64,000 bases of DNA from Lumbricus terrestris (Eukaryota > Annelida > Clitellata > Crassiclitellata > Lumbricidae): assembly GCA_949752735.1 (NCBI GenBank), contig OX457047.1, forward strand, positions 35,293,113 through 35,357,112, written 5' to 3'. Under the pieces are notes generated by a model, which saw only the letters and a program-made list of their open reading frames with translations, did no database searches and was not told the origin of the DNA. Numbering within the stretch: position 1 is the first letter of the stretch; every line of letters starts with the position of its first letter. Shown here piece by piece: positions 48,276 through 59,719 of the stretch. The position numbers were made by a program, and so were the translations under genes.

Positions 48276-48484
48276 AGTTGATTCACCAGGACATTTTTCT
48301 GGTTTATAAGCGCTTTGGACCATTTTAGTTACAGTGCAAACAGCAATATTTAATTTGAATCAATTAATATGCTATTGTTTCCTTGGATGTTTAAAAATCA
48401 GTTCTTTAACTTCTCGGATTGGCTGACCGGCTCTGACACTCGCTTGTTCGCTGACCAATTGACCGACTGACTCATCACTCATTC

Positions 48485-48545
48485 CAGGTTTCCATCCATC
48501 AACCGTTCCATCCATCCATCAATCCATCCATCAATCCATCAATCC
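48485..48545. repeat. (ATCC)n microsatellite
   Basis: CATCCATCAATCC units; a related ATCC/ATAC-rich block lies at 48780-48925. Confidence 0.9.
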
Positions 48546-49099
48546 CTACATAACTCGAGCTGAACTTGTTTTCATTTGCGTGCAGTTTGACAATGCAAAT
48601 CCTTGTATACCGGAGAGGCTTCCCTCCAGAGCTGTGTCCTTTTGGCCATGAAAACTACATGTACCCTTTGTCAATGTGTCAAAGCAGACATTCTGTTTTT
48701 TGCGGATGCTGGATTGGGGCATGTAAGAGCAGATCCCTGTAAGGGTGGAATAAAACATAAATGCGCAATATACATGAATGAATGCATCGATCGATCTATC
48801 AATTCATCCATCCATCCTTCAGTCCATCCCTTCCATCTGTTCATCCATACATACATCTATCCATTCTTCCATCCATCCTTCATCTGTTCATCCATACATA
48901 CATCTATCATTCTTCCATCTGTTCCTAGATTCATTATGTTTTTAATTATTAGAGAGATCGGAAGAAGTGAGCCTCAACGCCAGCACCAGGTTGGTTCATT
49001 AATGCATCAATTTCAACCTTAGGACGTTGGACTTACATGATGGTGACTACTGACTCATCTGCTGACCAAGTCACCTCTGATGATAAACCACAGACCAGT

Positions 49100-49100
49100 C

Positions 49101-49151
<51 letters not shown>
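49100..49151. repeat. (AT)n microsatellite
   Basis: About 25 AT units flanked by ACCAGTCGT; the flank ACCAGTCGTCTATATATA recurs just downstream. Confidence 0.95.
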
Positions 49152-49153
<2 letters not shown>

Positions 49154-49859
49154 TATGTCATTACCAGTCGTCTATATATATAATTATATATATCTAAATT
49201 TGTAGAGTCTACTTTTATCATTCAAAAGATGGTAATTATACACGGATTGAAGCGCCAAAGCATCCAGCTTTTAACTTTATCACATGCGGCTTAGAGGCAG
49301 AGTGCATGCTACATTTCACCACTGCTATGGGGTCACGTTCCAGTGCAACGCTGAAATTGGCAATTTTCTGCTGATCCTTAATGTATTTACAAATTTTACT
49401 CTACATTGTTTCACAAGTCTACCTAACTTCAGAACAATACAGAGCAATACAATGGTTCATTGTTAAGTTACATGTTTTTATGGGACTGTCAGGTTTAGAC
49501 TAAAATAATGGTAACACAGTGACTTTATTCACCGTCTTACCGTTTAGTCTGCAAGGGTCGAGAAGGTCGATGAAAAAGAAGGCTTCTTACACAATAATCC
49601 TTTAGGGAGCTGCATGGTTTAGGAGACGACAGATTTGCTTAGCATATAATGATATCCTCTCGTGGTCCGTTGTTAGTATTTCAATGAACTGACGATGTAT
49701 GGTGATGAGTCAGCTTCTGCTACTCTCCTGATTAATCGACTGCAGACCTATGGCAGTAAATTTCCCAGAAGTCACTTCTGCTCGAGTCTGTCATCCTTTA
49801 TGCTTACCGTTAAGTAGACAACATTTGTGTTGAATGTTTCAAGATTGGAAATTCGGCAT

Positions 49860-50050
49860 TTATTTTTGCAATTTTTGAATTTGAAGCACTCTAATAATTT
49901 CACTTGAGATTTGCAATTTTTGAATTTGAAGCACTCTAATAATTTTACTTGAAATTTGCAATTTTTGAATTTGAAACACTCTAATAATTTTACTTGAAAT
50001 TTGCAATTATTGAATTTCAAGCGCTCTAATAATTTTACTTGAAATTTGTA
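49860..50050. repeat. 45-bp tandem repeat
   Basis: About four units of ATTTGCAATTTTTGAATTTG plus AAGCACTCTAATAATTTTAC and TTGAA. Confidence 0.95.
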
Positions 50051-50639
50051 TGTGCTGCAGTAAGCACAGGTTTGAATGACCGAGTTCTATGCACGATATA
50101 ATGAATGCATGGTATAATGCAGCATTTATGGATATGCTGTTGCAGTATTAGACATGACCACATAATTATAGTATTATTACAGACATATGCCAATGTGGAC
50201 TTGACTGATTTTCTTTATTTTCAACAGACGCCAGAAATCACTGCATCTTTTGTTTTGTGCCCGTGCAGTGACTGCAGTCAATCAATCAATCAATCAGTTC
50301 ATCAGCTAGATTGGTGCCATAACCAGTCAATCACTTTTCAAATTGATCAGTTACTATTAGCTGTGCATACTTCTAACGAGATCCTATTTCAGATTCTAGA
50401 TGTACATGCACAGTGAGAAGTGCCGTAAATCCTGGGAGGGAGGGTGGGAATTCCCTCCTCACTTGTGTACTTTGGAGGAGGGTGAAGGAGTTCCCTTCTC
50501 AATAGTGGAAATTATGGAACATTGTTTTGCTCAATCCAGCATCTAACTAATTAGGCCCATGTTTCCTACGCAATGCTAGTAATGTAATGTAATGTAAATC
50601 TTTGAGAATTTCTCAGCGCCCACAAAAGCCACGTCAGGG

Positions 50640-50895
50640 AGACCAGCTTATGTCATGTCATGTCATTCCGCCATCGTCGCTCTGCGACGGTTGGCTGCAC
50701 GAATGGATGAGCATTTTCCACAGTTGTTTATCTCCTGCCATGTTCAATAGCCTCCTCCCCGAAAGTCCAGTCCATTTCAAGATGTTATCTATCCATACCG
50801 TTCTAGGTCTTCCTCTTTCTCCCTCCATCAGTCCTGTCATCAGACTGTTTTCAATGTACATGCACAGCTTATTCACCTGCGCTATATCAAATCAA
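50640..50895 (-). mobile_element. Non-LTR retrotransposon ORF2 C-terminal fragment
   Basis: The - strand reads EGERGRPRTVWIDNILKWTG, then LLNMAGDKQLWKML and SQPSQSDDGGMT before a stop. 'GRPRxxWIDNIxxWTG' and a DDGG(T/M)-type end are characteristic of the C-terminus of a widespread non-LTR reverse transcriptase group. 5'-truncated. Confidence 0.8.
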
Positions 50896-51055
50896 GTCCG
50901 CAATAGCCATAGTAGGCCTATGTGGGTTTCCTATAGGGGAAGTATGCACCCTTCTGAAGCACAGTTCCCCGTAGTGTTGAAATAGCTGTACAGCCCCCTA
51001 CAGTGAGTGACTGAAACTGTTGGGTCTTCTAATGACCATTTCTTGTCTGTTTCAG

Positions 51056-51075
51056 CATTAACAGAGCTCTCGAAG
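51056..51075 (+). other. Candidate 20-bp microexon of the IGSF9-like gene
   Basis: CATTAACAGAGCTCTCGAAG sits between TTTCAG and a consensus GTGAGT. Joined to exon F it would read ALTELSK, but its 20-bp length would put exon G into a frame that stops after 12 codons. It could be an alternative or poison exon, or a chance pair of splice signals. Confidence 0.3.
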
Positions 51076-51586
51076 GTGAGTAATAGTAATTTTTTAAATA
51101 ATATTCGTTTGTTAATACAGACCAACAAATACGCAGTGAGATTACATCACGTACAGTAGTAATAACAGGTTTAACATAAGTCGAATTTTAGCTGTGTAGT
51201 AGCCTGCAAGGTGTGCAGGATCTGTCCTACTGCTCATTGTACCAATTTATGCCATCTAGGGAATGGAAGGGTGAGTTAACCTTATCGAACCCTTCACGTC
51301 CTCTTATCCTCGTGCCAGCTTGTTACTATTCAACCATCTTTTCGCCTGTTTGTGTCATTAGGCGAGAAATAGCTGTGGTCTGCGTAGTTCCGTCATTCTT
51401 TTTGTGTGCTTAATGTTTGCGTGTAAGAGGCGGAAATGACTGGTGCATAGCGAGCTGTCATTTTTCATTTCCTTGCGAATGAAACGGTGGAGCACTGGAG
51501 ATGCTTTGATAGTTTTATAAGGAAACGGTTTATGCATGCAGTGCACAATTCCATCTGTGCGTGTGTATGTGTGTGTGGGTGTTTAG

Positions 51587-51690
51587 GTCAAGCAAGTCCA
51601 CTTGAGGAATCGATATCGATATTAGACAATCACACTCAAGATCGACTGAACAACTACGACCTGGGACATATTCAGGAGACTCCGATATAG
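51587..51690 (+). CDS. IGSF9/Turtle-like receptor, probable last coding exon G
   Basis: This exon is open only in the frame that fits phase 1 from exon F; the other two frames stop early. It encodes about 34 residues (QASPLEESISILDN, then TQDRLNNYDLGHIQETPI) and ends in TAG at 51688-51690. With exon F this gives a cytoplasmic tail of roughly 45-50 residues, far shorter than vertebrate IGSF9 tails. The last residues T-P-I fit a class I PDZ ligand (S/T-x-hydrophobic). Odd points: the acceptor lies in a TG-rich tract ending TTTAG, and the stop codon is followed directly by GTACGT, a good donor. An additional 3'UTR exon or a longer isoform is therefore possible. I saw no clear AATAAA in the 400 bp after the stop. 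Confidence 0.6.
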
Positions 51691-52835
51691 GTACGTGCAT
51701 CCGTGCACTCTGCGACCTGCTCGATCGTCTCCAGCACATTTTGCAATGCATAATCACATTCTACATTCTACAGGTTCAGCAGCATATTTCAGTTGGCCGC
51801 TGAAGAAAATCTGTAATCACTGAATTTGTACGATCCACTGTCACCATTGTTGCCATTCTAAGGGTGGCGTATTTAGAGATTGTGCAATGGGGCAAGGTAA
51901 TTAATCGTATGGGTTTTGAATTCGTGATCAGACACTTGGTAACAACAAACCATTTTACAGTATAAACAACCACCAATGCCCATCAAATAATTAATTCAGC
52001 AGTAAAATAAGTGTTTTCGAGAACATTTCTGTGGATTTTTTATGTTTAAAATTTGCCGTTGCTTTGCGTCAGGCAGTTGCCAAAATCAAACAGGTGCATG
52101 CTTCAGATTTCATCTTCTGTTGTGAGCAGTGATTCCCACCCCCAATTGTAGTGAAAGTTTCACAAATATGCGTTGCAGCAGTGGAAAATATGGAGGTAGA
52201 TTTTGGGCAGGAGTGAACTTTGGGAATGAACTTTCATTCTCTGCTGAGGAGTTGCAAGGTTTCCTGCTAGGTATGTCACTGCCCTTCAGCTTTGATTGCT
52301 CACAAGACGCATTTTATTTTAAACGACGGTTGTATGGAGTAAATTAGAGCATAGAAGAGCTACAAACAAACTTTATTGAACCCGATGGGTGGGTGTCTCT
52401 GTATTGGACGCATTCTTTGTTGTGGAAGAAACCATTTGCAAACGTTTCTGTGTCAGTAAGGCACACGATTCTTTCAGCAGAGTTGATTAAATTTTTACTC
52501 TTGCATTCACTCTGACCATAAAGACTGGACTGGGAGTTCTAAACAGATTTAAAGGAGAAACCTGGGTTCACGGCGAATTCAGAAGAGCGGTGGCAGAAAT
52601 GCACTGCAGCAAGATGCCAGACATATTGTATACATACAGATCATTCACATCTATGTGATAATTATATCTACAGGCATTGGTATAAATTTTGTTTAATTAA
52701 TAGTTATGGTTCATAGTAAGCATTGTAAGCTAGTACATAATGCTAGGTTTGGTATGGAAATCTTAGGTAGGTGAAGGCATGGAGTAGAATGCCTTTAAAT
52801 AGGTCTTTAGAAGTCACCATTAATTCATTCATTAA

Positions 52836-52990
52836 ATGAATTTGTTATAACGTTTCTTCAAGGGGACTACTCAGAGGCGCTCCCAACCTAAGCATGGCCA
52901 AATAAACTGTCTTAAGATGAGAGAGGAATGCCTGAGAAGGAGTTCTAGAAAGGGAGCAGAGCGTTAAGGGGAGGTCATTCAAGGTCTATC
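52836..52990 (+). repeat. Second dispersed repeat family, copy 2
   Basis: Shares TTATAACGTTTCTTCAAGG, CTCAGAGGCGCTCCCAACC, GTCTTAAGATGAGAGAG and GGGAGCAGAGCG with the copy at 32060-32290. Confidence 0.55.
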
Positions 52991-53552
52991 AACTATGTAA
53001 ATGTAATGGTACATAATGCAGGTAATGCAACTATTGCATTGAACTCTGCCGTGACCTCAGTTACCACTAAACCACATTTATGACCTGACCGTCTTTTGTG
53101 CATTCTAGTCAGAAGCGACCTCAGCAATGCCCAAAGCATTTGCATTCTTTTAACCAAATTTCAAACATTTGCATTATTTTAGTCATATATCGAGCTACAC
53201 TCAAGTAGTCAGCCATTCCTGTGTTGGCATTGGTAATGAAATCTGATTAACTTATTGAGGGGTATGGTAGTTGTATTATCAAGGAAAGTTTTTGATAGAA
53301 TATGGGATGTGTTGAACAATTCAATATAATATTAAATGTCTAACATAATTATGGCCTAAAATGACCCAGTCAGCATGTATTAAATTATTAGTACTGTTCA
53401 AAAACCTAGCCCTACAACAAACACATCAATTAATTTTAACCTAAATCCAATATTTATTTATGTCGCTTATAAACTGAACTTATACATAAAACATTTGTAA
53501 AATTATTTATATGTAACATGCTGCGTTCTGCCAGCCTGAAGTGTTCATTAAA

Positions 53553-53557
53553 CGAAA

Positions 53558-53594
<37 letters not shown>
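53553..53594. repeat. (GATT)n microsatellite
   Basis: Ten GATT units. Confidence 0.95.
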
Positions 53595-53595
<1 letters not shown>

Positions 53596-53888
53596 GTACA
53601 TTTTTTCTCTACAAACTTGGTTGGGGTAGTTATTTGATTTCATTTCACAAGATGTCCGTAATGGAAAAGCTTCTTGCATTTGTTGAGGCCATCCAAATTA
53701 ATTCTTTAAGCTGTGTCCAAAGTTTGACAGCTCCAATTTGCTGAAGTTCAGCTGAATCCAGTCCCTAGTTTGATCGGTAGGAATGACTGAAGCCAAGGGA
53801 GGGCAATATCAGTAATGCTAAGAGATTTATCCAGGTGCTCCAAGAGCATGGAGAGATCCACAGTATCAAAAGCAGTGCTTACATAAGC

Positions 53889-53956
53889 TTAACCCTTTAA
53901 CGACCGGCTAAATGTTTTCAATGCATTTTAGTACACGCTGGTCGTTAAAGAGTTAA
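53889..53956. mobile_element. TTAA mini-element (piggyBac-like MITE)
   Basis: 68 bp from TTAACCCTTTAACGACCGGC to GCTGGTCGTTAAAGAGTTAA; the ends are near-perfect inverted repeats on TTAA. It interrupts an older repeat. Confidence 0.65.
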
Positions 53957-54616
53957 GGGCAAGTGGAGCAACCTGTCCATCACAGTCCATGATAAAAAAA
54001 GCTCCAAAGATGTTAGCCAAATGACGTGATGAGCAATTCAGTAAAGTGAAACTTTTTAAAATCCAGATTGAATAGAGGCATAAAATTAATGAAGTAGGCC
54101 TACAATCAAAAGAATCAATCAGTTGAAAAGAAGAACAACTTTCAAGAAGTAGTGATTGGAGATTGTTTGATAATCATCAGAGATGTGCAACATTGCACAT
54201 TCGTCCACTCCATCTACATTGCAGTATACTTGTCTGCTGAACTTATGCCGAGTTAATATTTAATACCAAATGTCAAATTAACTTTGATATAAATTGTACA
54301 CTACTGCCAGTCAATTGATTCCGTGACTCCATCAGTCTCTCAATGTCTTCTAATGTTCACCTTTTAGTGAGTTGGCTGAGCATCTTCATTTGCCATAGAG
54401 ACCACAACTTTCCATACATCGCCATCTTGGTCATCATCATTCGTGTTCAGTTCAAATAATAGAATGTTTCTCCTCTTCTCCTATTCTTATTTGTTCTTTA
54501 TAACTATATTATGCTCAGTTACTATACAGTTAAAGGTGATGTTTTAATAAAATATTTTCAAATTAAAGAATTAAATACGCAAATGGACAAAGAAGTAGTG
54601 TAAATAAAGTGATATC

Positions 54617-54763
54617 CAGGGCCTAAAGTGTTGCTGGACGGTCATGGACGGCGTCCAGGCGTTTTTTTTCAAATCTCAATGCCGTCCTACCACTTATTTG
54701 GACAGCAGAGACTGGAGAAGTGGCGGGCGTCCAGGCAGTTCTTTTTCTGCACTTTAAGCACTG
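54617..54763. mobile_element. hAT-like MITE with CAGGGC(C/T)TAAAGTG ends, copy 1
   Basis: 147 bp, starting CAGGGCCTAAAGTG and ending CACTTTAAGCACTG, flanked by GTGATATC and GTGATATT (7 of 8 match). The body GGACGGTCATGGACGGCGTC is shared with 61422-61599. Confidence 0.82.
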
Positions 54764-55729
54764 GTGATATTGCTACAATGTTCAGTTGGCATATCTGGCT
54801 CTATTTTTAAAATTGATTGATAAAATTATTTCCTTGTAAAGCAGCCTATGCATTAGTATGCAATGACATACAATACGTGATTGCAGCTGGTTCTATGTTA
54901 GGTTTTTTATATTGTCGATCGGTATTTAAGCTTTGTTTGATTTTGTTCATTTGCTTTAGGAATATTTTCACAGTACCAATGTTGTTTACAACCAAGTTGA
55001 TCAGAGGAACCTAGTTGAGGAATGGAGCCTGATGCACCATGCCGAGCGTGTGTTACCAGAGAGATCATCTAACATCTGTTCCATTCTGCTGCCGGGCGTT
55101 TTCCTACAACGCTGATGGAAGAAACAACTCATATCTAGACCATGGAACGACGATGATTCAAACATGAATGTTTTTTGTATTCAAATTTTGGTTCCCTGTA
55201 TAACAAACTGAGCAATAATTGTCCATTTATTATGGACTGTAGGAGAAGCTGGTCTAGATCAGTGTGCGCCAACAGGTCAACCGTAATCTACTGTAGACCA
55301 ACATGGACAAGGAAGAATCTGAACTTTCAGTGGGTGCTATATAAATGCCCTGAATGAGTTAACTGCATCAAACAGTCAATGGTCAAAGCTTCTCTGAACA
55401 TTTACAAGATCATTATGGGTTCCATCATGGACAACCTTAACAATGAAAGTGTACTAAAACTTCTAAAAGCGATTGGGAAACCAGTGCAGCTCATTGTTAC
55501 AGCTTCCATTACACTGCAGTGTCAACAGCCTTAAAACCTCTCTAGTGCTGTACTATGCCGAGCAAGTTTCTGTCCAGGGTAACAACCTCTGTCGTCATAG
55601 ACCCTGGTCAAATCGGATCCATCCATCCTTTCAAAGGTTTCTTCCGTTACAAACCAACCACAACCATTGTTCATTAATTTTGAACTGTGCTGCAACACCT
55701 CGTCCTTAAAGCAACCCAGCATGAGTAAG

Positions 55730-55830
55730 GAATGATTTGGTACTCTTTAGAATGATTTGGTACTCTTCAGAATGATTTGGTACTCTTTAGAATGATTTGG
55801 TACTCTTTAGAATGATTTGGTACTCTTCAG
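55730..55830. repeat. 20-bp tandem repeat
   Basis: Five units of AATGATTTGGTACTCTTTAG (TTCAG variant). Confidence 0.95.
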
Positions 55831-57120
55831 GGACACGTGTATATTATAAATGCGTTGATTGGATTGACGCATGACCAGATTTCATCGATTTTGTTGAAGT
55901 TCCTGTGGGTTGTACTAAAAAGATAGTAATTATACAAATCGCCACAGTTATGATGCACCTTTGGTTTTATCTAATCTAAACTTTATACTTCAACACCACT
56001 TTTATAATACACAAGGAAGCAGTTGGTGGGTTGCAAAACATTTATCCACAATCCAGTTAATTTCAGCTTTGTTTATTACACTGTCTGATAACGTGGGTTT
56101 TGGAGCGTTACGCAAGTATCCACCTATATAAATAAATTCTCGTTATCTTGGCCTACCATAAAGAAAATTCTCAAATCAAATAAACTGCCAAGGCTTTGCC
56201 TATCAATGTAAAGGTCGTCTGGAAAATGTCTGGACAAGCTTAGCAGATGTGCAGTAACCAAAGACACAAGAATGCCAATGAATGACAAAATCCAAATAGC
56301 GAGGCGAATAAAAACACAGGAATTGTTACAAATCAAATTTCCGGCATATCCAAATGGCTAAGTCATCTAGTTTATAGCGAAGCCTGTGTAATCGAAACAT
56401 GCTAGTGATGCGATTATTGTTGAATATTGATGATTGCTCTGGCCTAGGAACTTTGGAGTAGAATTTGAGACAAAATAAACAACAGTACAGAAAGCTGGTG
56501 TGCATTGAATTGTTTTCGGACACTTTCATAAAATGGTCGACACAAAGTTTTTGCACAGTTTGACAACACGGCTGATTCCGATTAATTAAGTGTCTTGGGA
56601 AATTAGTAAAAGGTACAAAAGTTCACTCAGCTGCCACATGCAGATGGGCCATGTAAGACTTATTTACGAACAGCAGCTCTTCAATCAACATAAAAAATTA
56701 TCTAATATTGGTAACCACATGACATTAAACATCCAAAATCAATATACATGCATTTACAACATGTATATACAATTATACATTATACACCACATACATACAT
56801 ACCAGCCATGTATGAAAGTATACATGTAGAAACAACTAAAGACAAATCGGGTTATGTATAAATGAATTTTCAACTAGTCGTGGAGAAAGATTCTGTTCAA
56901 CCAATTTCATGAACTGTCTATAAAAATGAACTAGTTCACAGGATGGCAGGAAGGCACGAAATGTCCTAACATGTAATTGACTACAGCACTCGTTTGTGTA
57001 CAAACTTATTTATAGTAGCACAAAACCGTTCACAATTCTATGCTCCAAACATGAATAAAATCGACAGCAAAATTAAAACCGAATTCAAACATGAATAAAA
57101 TCGACTGCAAAAATTACAAC

Positions 57121-57239
57121 TTAAAATCTGTCGGGTCTCGCTTTGATTTCCTCAAACAACCTCTTCTCAACCAGAGGAAGCAGCGCGTAGTCGAAAGGCA
57201 AGTTGTAGCTCACAAACACTTGTTTGTTGCCCTTCTTTG
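57121..57239 (-). CDS. PSMG4: PSMG4, last coding exon
   Basis: The exon encodes the C-terminal third of proteasome assembly chaperone 4: KKGNKQVFVSYNLPFDYALL, then PLVEKRLFEEIKARPDRF and stop TAA at 57121-57123. NKQVFVSYNL is a hallmark of the family, and the human protein ends similarly with a 'KEEMEAFPEKF'-type helix. The acceptor on the - strand is TTGCAG, and the first two bases complete a serine codon begun in the previous exon. Family knowledge: PSMG4 pairs with PSMG3 and helps order the alpha ring of the 20S proteasome in the cytosol. All three exons joined give 357 bp, 118 residues, compared with 123 in human. Confidence 0.93.
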
Positions 57240-57792
57240 CTGCAATTAAAATACACATTTACCAGCAATAAGAGCTCTGTTTGTAAATCAATTATCATAA
57301 CTCCACTAATAATAAAGAAATCACTAACAAATAAATAATAAATCACCGCCTGTAGTAGTAAATAAATAATTAATTACTCTATGCGTAGTACAAATAAATT
57401 ACTATAATGTCCAAATTACTTATTATCGTCATGCATTTGCACACGCCTTCAAAGGAAGGAAATAATTATGTTTACGAGCATAAAATGAAAGTAAGACAAA
57501 AATATCTTCTTTCAGATTTGAAATTAGCGCCACTTTTTGGTTATTTTTATATCATGGTACGAGACTTATTACGGTACTATGTCATGGTATGAGACTGGTT
57601 GATAATACTACTTTCAGAGTGGAAATGCTGGAGTGTCATATGAAACTGGCAATACTATTATAAACTCAGATGACAAATACATGCAGATGATAGATCACTA
57701 AAAATATTTTATATTCAAATGTTTTGTGGGTTGGCACTGCAAAGGATTGGTGGTGCAAAACCGAACTGATATTTTTCCTGTGATATACTCAC

Positions 57793-57868
57793 AGAGTTTC
57801 TGAGCGACACTTTGGGAAAGAGTATCAGACGCCGACCCAAGTACAGTTGTAGCAAGAGGCATTTTGTC
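57793..57868 (-). CDS. PSMG4: PSMG4, middle coding exon
   Basis: This 76-bp exon encodes DKMPLATTVLGSASDTLSQS followed by VAQKL. The pattern 'P-x-x-T-x-L-G-x-x-S-D-T' and 'AQ(R/K)L' is conserved in PSMG4. On the - strand the acceptor is TTTGCAG and the donor is GTGAGT, a strong consensus. The exon enters in phase 0 and leaves in phase 1, which fits both neighbours exactly. The intron on its 5' side is 1.85 kb and contains a hAT-like MITE and a SINE; the intron on its 3' side is 553 bp. Confidence 0.93.
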
Positions 57869-58065
57869 CTGCAAAGTAAACAAATGCATTTCATCAACAA
57901 AATAGCACATTGGCTTTGAGACACAAATTAAAATCACGTCGACAAGAAGAGCTTGACCACAAAAATATCTCGTAACTCCAGTGCATACAATATTATCATT
58001 GTGTTAGCGTTGTTATTAAAGGTGGTAGCAGCAAGCTGTCAGAGGGCACCTGGGGGCCTTACTAC

Positions 58066-58336
58066 CAAGGCCGTAGCCAGGATTTGATTTCGGGGGTGTT
58101 TCACCAATTTCCCTTCCTAAAAAACCGATTACCTTTTTTCAAAAAATGTCACCAATTTCCCGTTTTAGTCATCCGGCATTCTGTTTTTGTTTACATTTTT
58201 CCATTTTGGGGGGTGTTTTCATGGTTTTATTTCATGGTTTTTTACATCATGTGCTTGTAAATGCATTCTACTATTTTTCATATTTTCCATTTCGGGGGTG
58301 TTCAAACACCCAAAACACCCCCTAGCTACGGCCTTG
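58066..58336. mobile_element. hAT-like MITE with CAAGGCCGTAGC ends
   Basis: 271 bp, starting CAAGGCCGTAGCCAGGATTT and ending CTAGCTACGGCCTTG. Flanks CTTACTAC and CTTGCTAC agree in 7 of 8 bases. Interior has repeated TTTCGGGGGTGTT and inverse segments. Sits in a PSMG4 intron. Confidence 0.83.
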
Positions 58337-59409
58337 CTTGCTACCCACCCAATACCCATTTGTTTATAGAGAATTAGGGATTACTTTCAAATATGAAGAG
58401 CCAGTAATAAGATACAAGTATGATATGCAGCTGTCATGATCATCTCTGCCCATACCAAAAATGAGTTCAAGCTCAAGTTAACACTGGCTTACAAGTACCT
58501 AGCTAGGTTACGTGTTGCAGAAGGGGGCACACTGCAGTTACCATAATTTATCTTAGTTATGATAGTACTCAGTGTTGTACATGCAAGGGAAAATCTTGAA
58601 GCCAATGTGCTATTTGTTGATGTATTTGTATACTTGCAGGACATGTCCCTTCATCAGGTCTGGTGTATTAATGCTGCATAGCTATCGCAAGTTAACTTTC
58701 ACAAACAGCATTGCCTCTACTGAATTCTACCACAGAAATGTATCTGAGAATTATGCAGATGTAAATGGTTTGGCTTTTGCTAATAAATACATTTACTATT
58801 GTTCCCAGGCAAAACACGACACAGTACTAATTTAATCCAATGACAGAGTGGCAGGGAGTCAAGAAACATGACCGTATTTTATTATTTAATATCTGAAACC
58901 TCTGGTATAGATGTATAACACTACATTCAGTTCATAATAGTATACAAGTCTCTATTTCATAGTTTACCTGCATGGAATTGGCTGCAGTACCTGCACTGTA
59001 TTTTACCAAACTTCGACATCCAGTGTCCAATTTACAGTATTTATATGTCATCACAGATGATAACAGATAATTTAAAAGGTCTTGGGTGAATGCACATTCA
59101 ATTTGTTGTGTGTTCCATGCAAATTTACAAGTGCACCAAACATCGGCATGTTCTACGACTCGCAGGCAATATTCATCTGCCTTCTTTCCAAACTACCATT
59201 GAAATTTGCCACAACATGGTCTAAAATTGTCCATAACATGGGGTAAAATTTGTCCAAGACGTTTATGAGAAAGTGCTGGAACTGCTAGAGCTCTGCTATG
59301 ATGTAATTGCAAGAGTGTACAGGATTATTTATTTATATATTAGTATTTTTATTTTCACAGCCCATGGAAAACCATTACCGGCTAGTTTAAAAGAATGGGG
59401 TACACCTGA

Positions 59410-59623
59410 TGGGGCGTGGTGGTGTAGTGGGTATGTTTGTTGCCTTGCAGCCAGATGGTTGCAGGTTCAAATCCACCTCAAGCCACCTAGTAGAGACCTT
59501 GGGCAAGTCTTTCACTCTCAATTGTTCATGACTGCGATTCGGCATGAAACTCCGATTCAGTGTCCGCACTGTAGCCAAGAGCACTTCTGAGTAAAAATCT
59601 TGAAGAGGGGCTGTAAATAAGAG
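59410..59623 (+). mobile_element. tRNA-derived SINE copy 7 (only + strand copy)
   Basis: Gives the family's head-to-tail order on the + strand: GGGGCGTGGTGGTGTAGTGG (A-box region), GCAGGTTCAAATCCACCTC (B box), a body through GGCATGAAACTCCGATTCAG, and the tail CTGAGTAAAAATCTTGAAGA then GGGGCTGTAAATAAG. The tail matches the LINE 3' end at 43715-43760. Confidence 0.9.
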
Positions 59624-59719
59624 CAACTGAGAAATTGAGAGCTGGTGGTCACAGATTCAGTAGTGAATCACATAATATACATATATATATATATCTTCAA
59701 TTCATGAATTGTGACTCAC

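Larger units (their letters stand above)
47987..51586 (+). other. Intron between exons F and G
   Basis: 3.6-kb intron. Contains SINE copy 6, ATCC repeats, an (AT)n run, a 45-bp tandem repeat, a LINE fragment on the - strand and a candidate 20-bp microexon at 51056-51075. Confidence 0.6.
51691..57120. other. Intergenic region between the IGSF9-like gene and PSMG4
   Basis: Includes 3'UTR sequence of both genes, not delimited. Contains a dispersed repeat (52836-52990), (GATT)n at 53555-53594, a TTAA mini-palindrome (53889-53956), a hAT-like MITE (54617-54763), a LINE-tail motif GGTGCTATATAAATGCCC near 55330 and a 20-bp repeat at 55730-55830. No coding exon was recognised. Confidence 0.55.
57869..59719 (-). 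other. PSMG4 intron 1 of the coding part
   Basis: 1.85-kb intron with a hAT-like MITE (58066-58336) and SINE copy 7 (59410-59623). No other gene was recognised in it. Confidence 0.8.
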
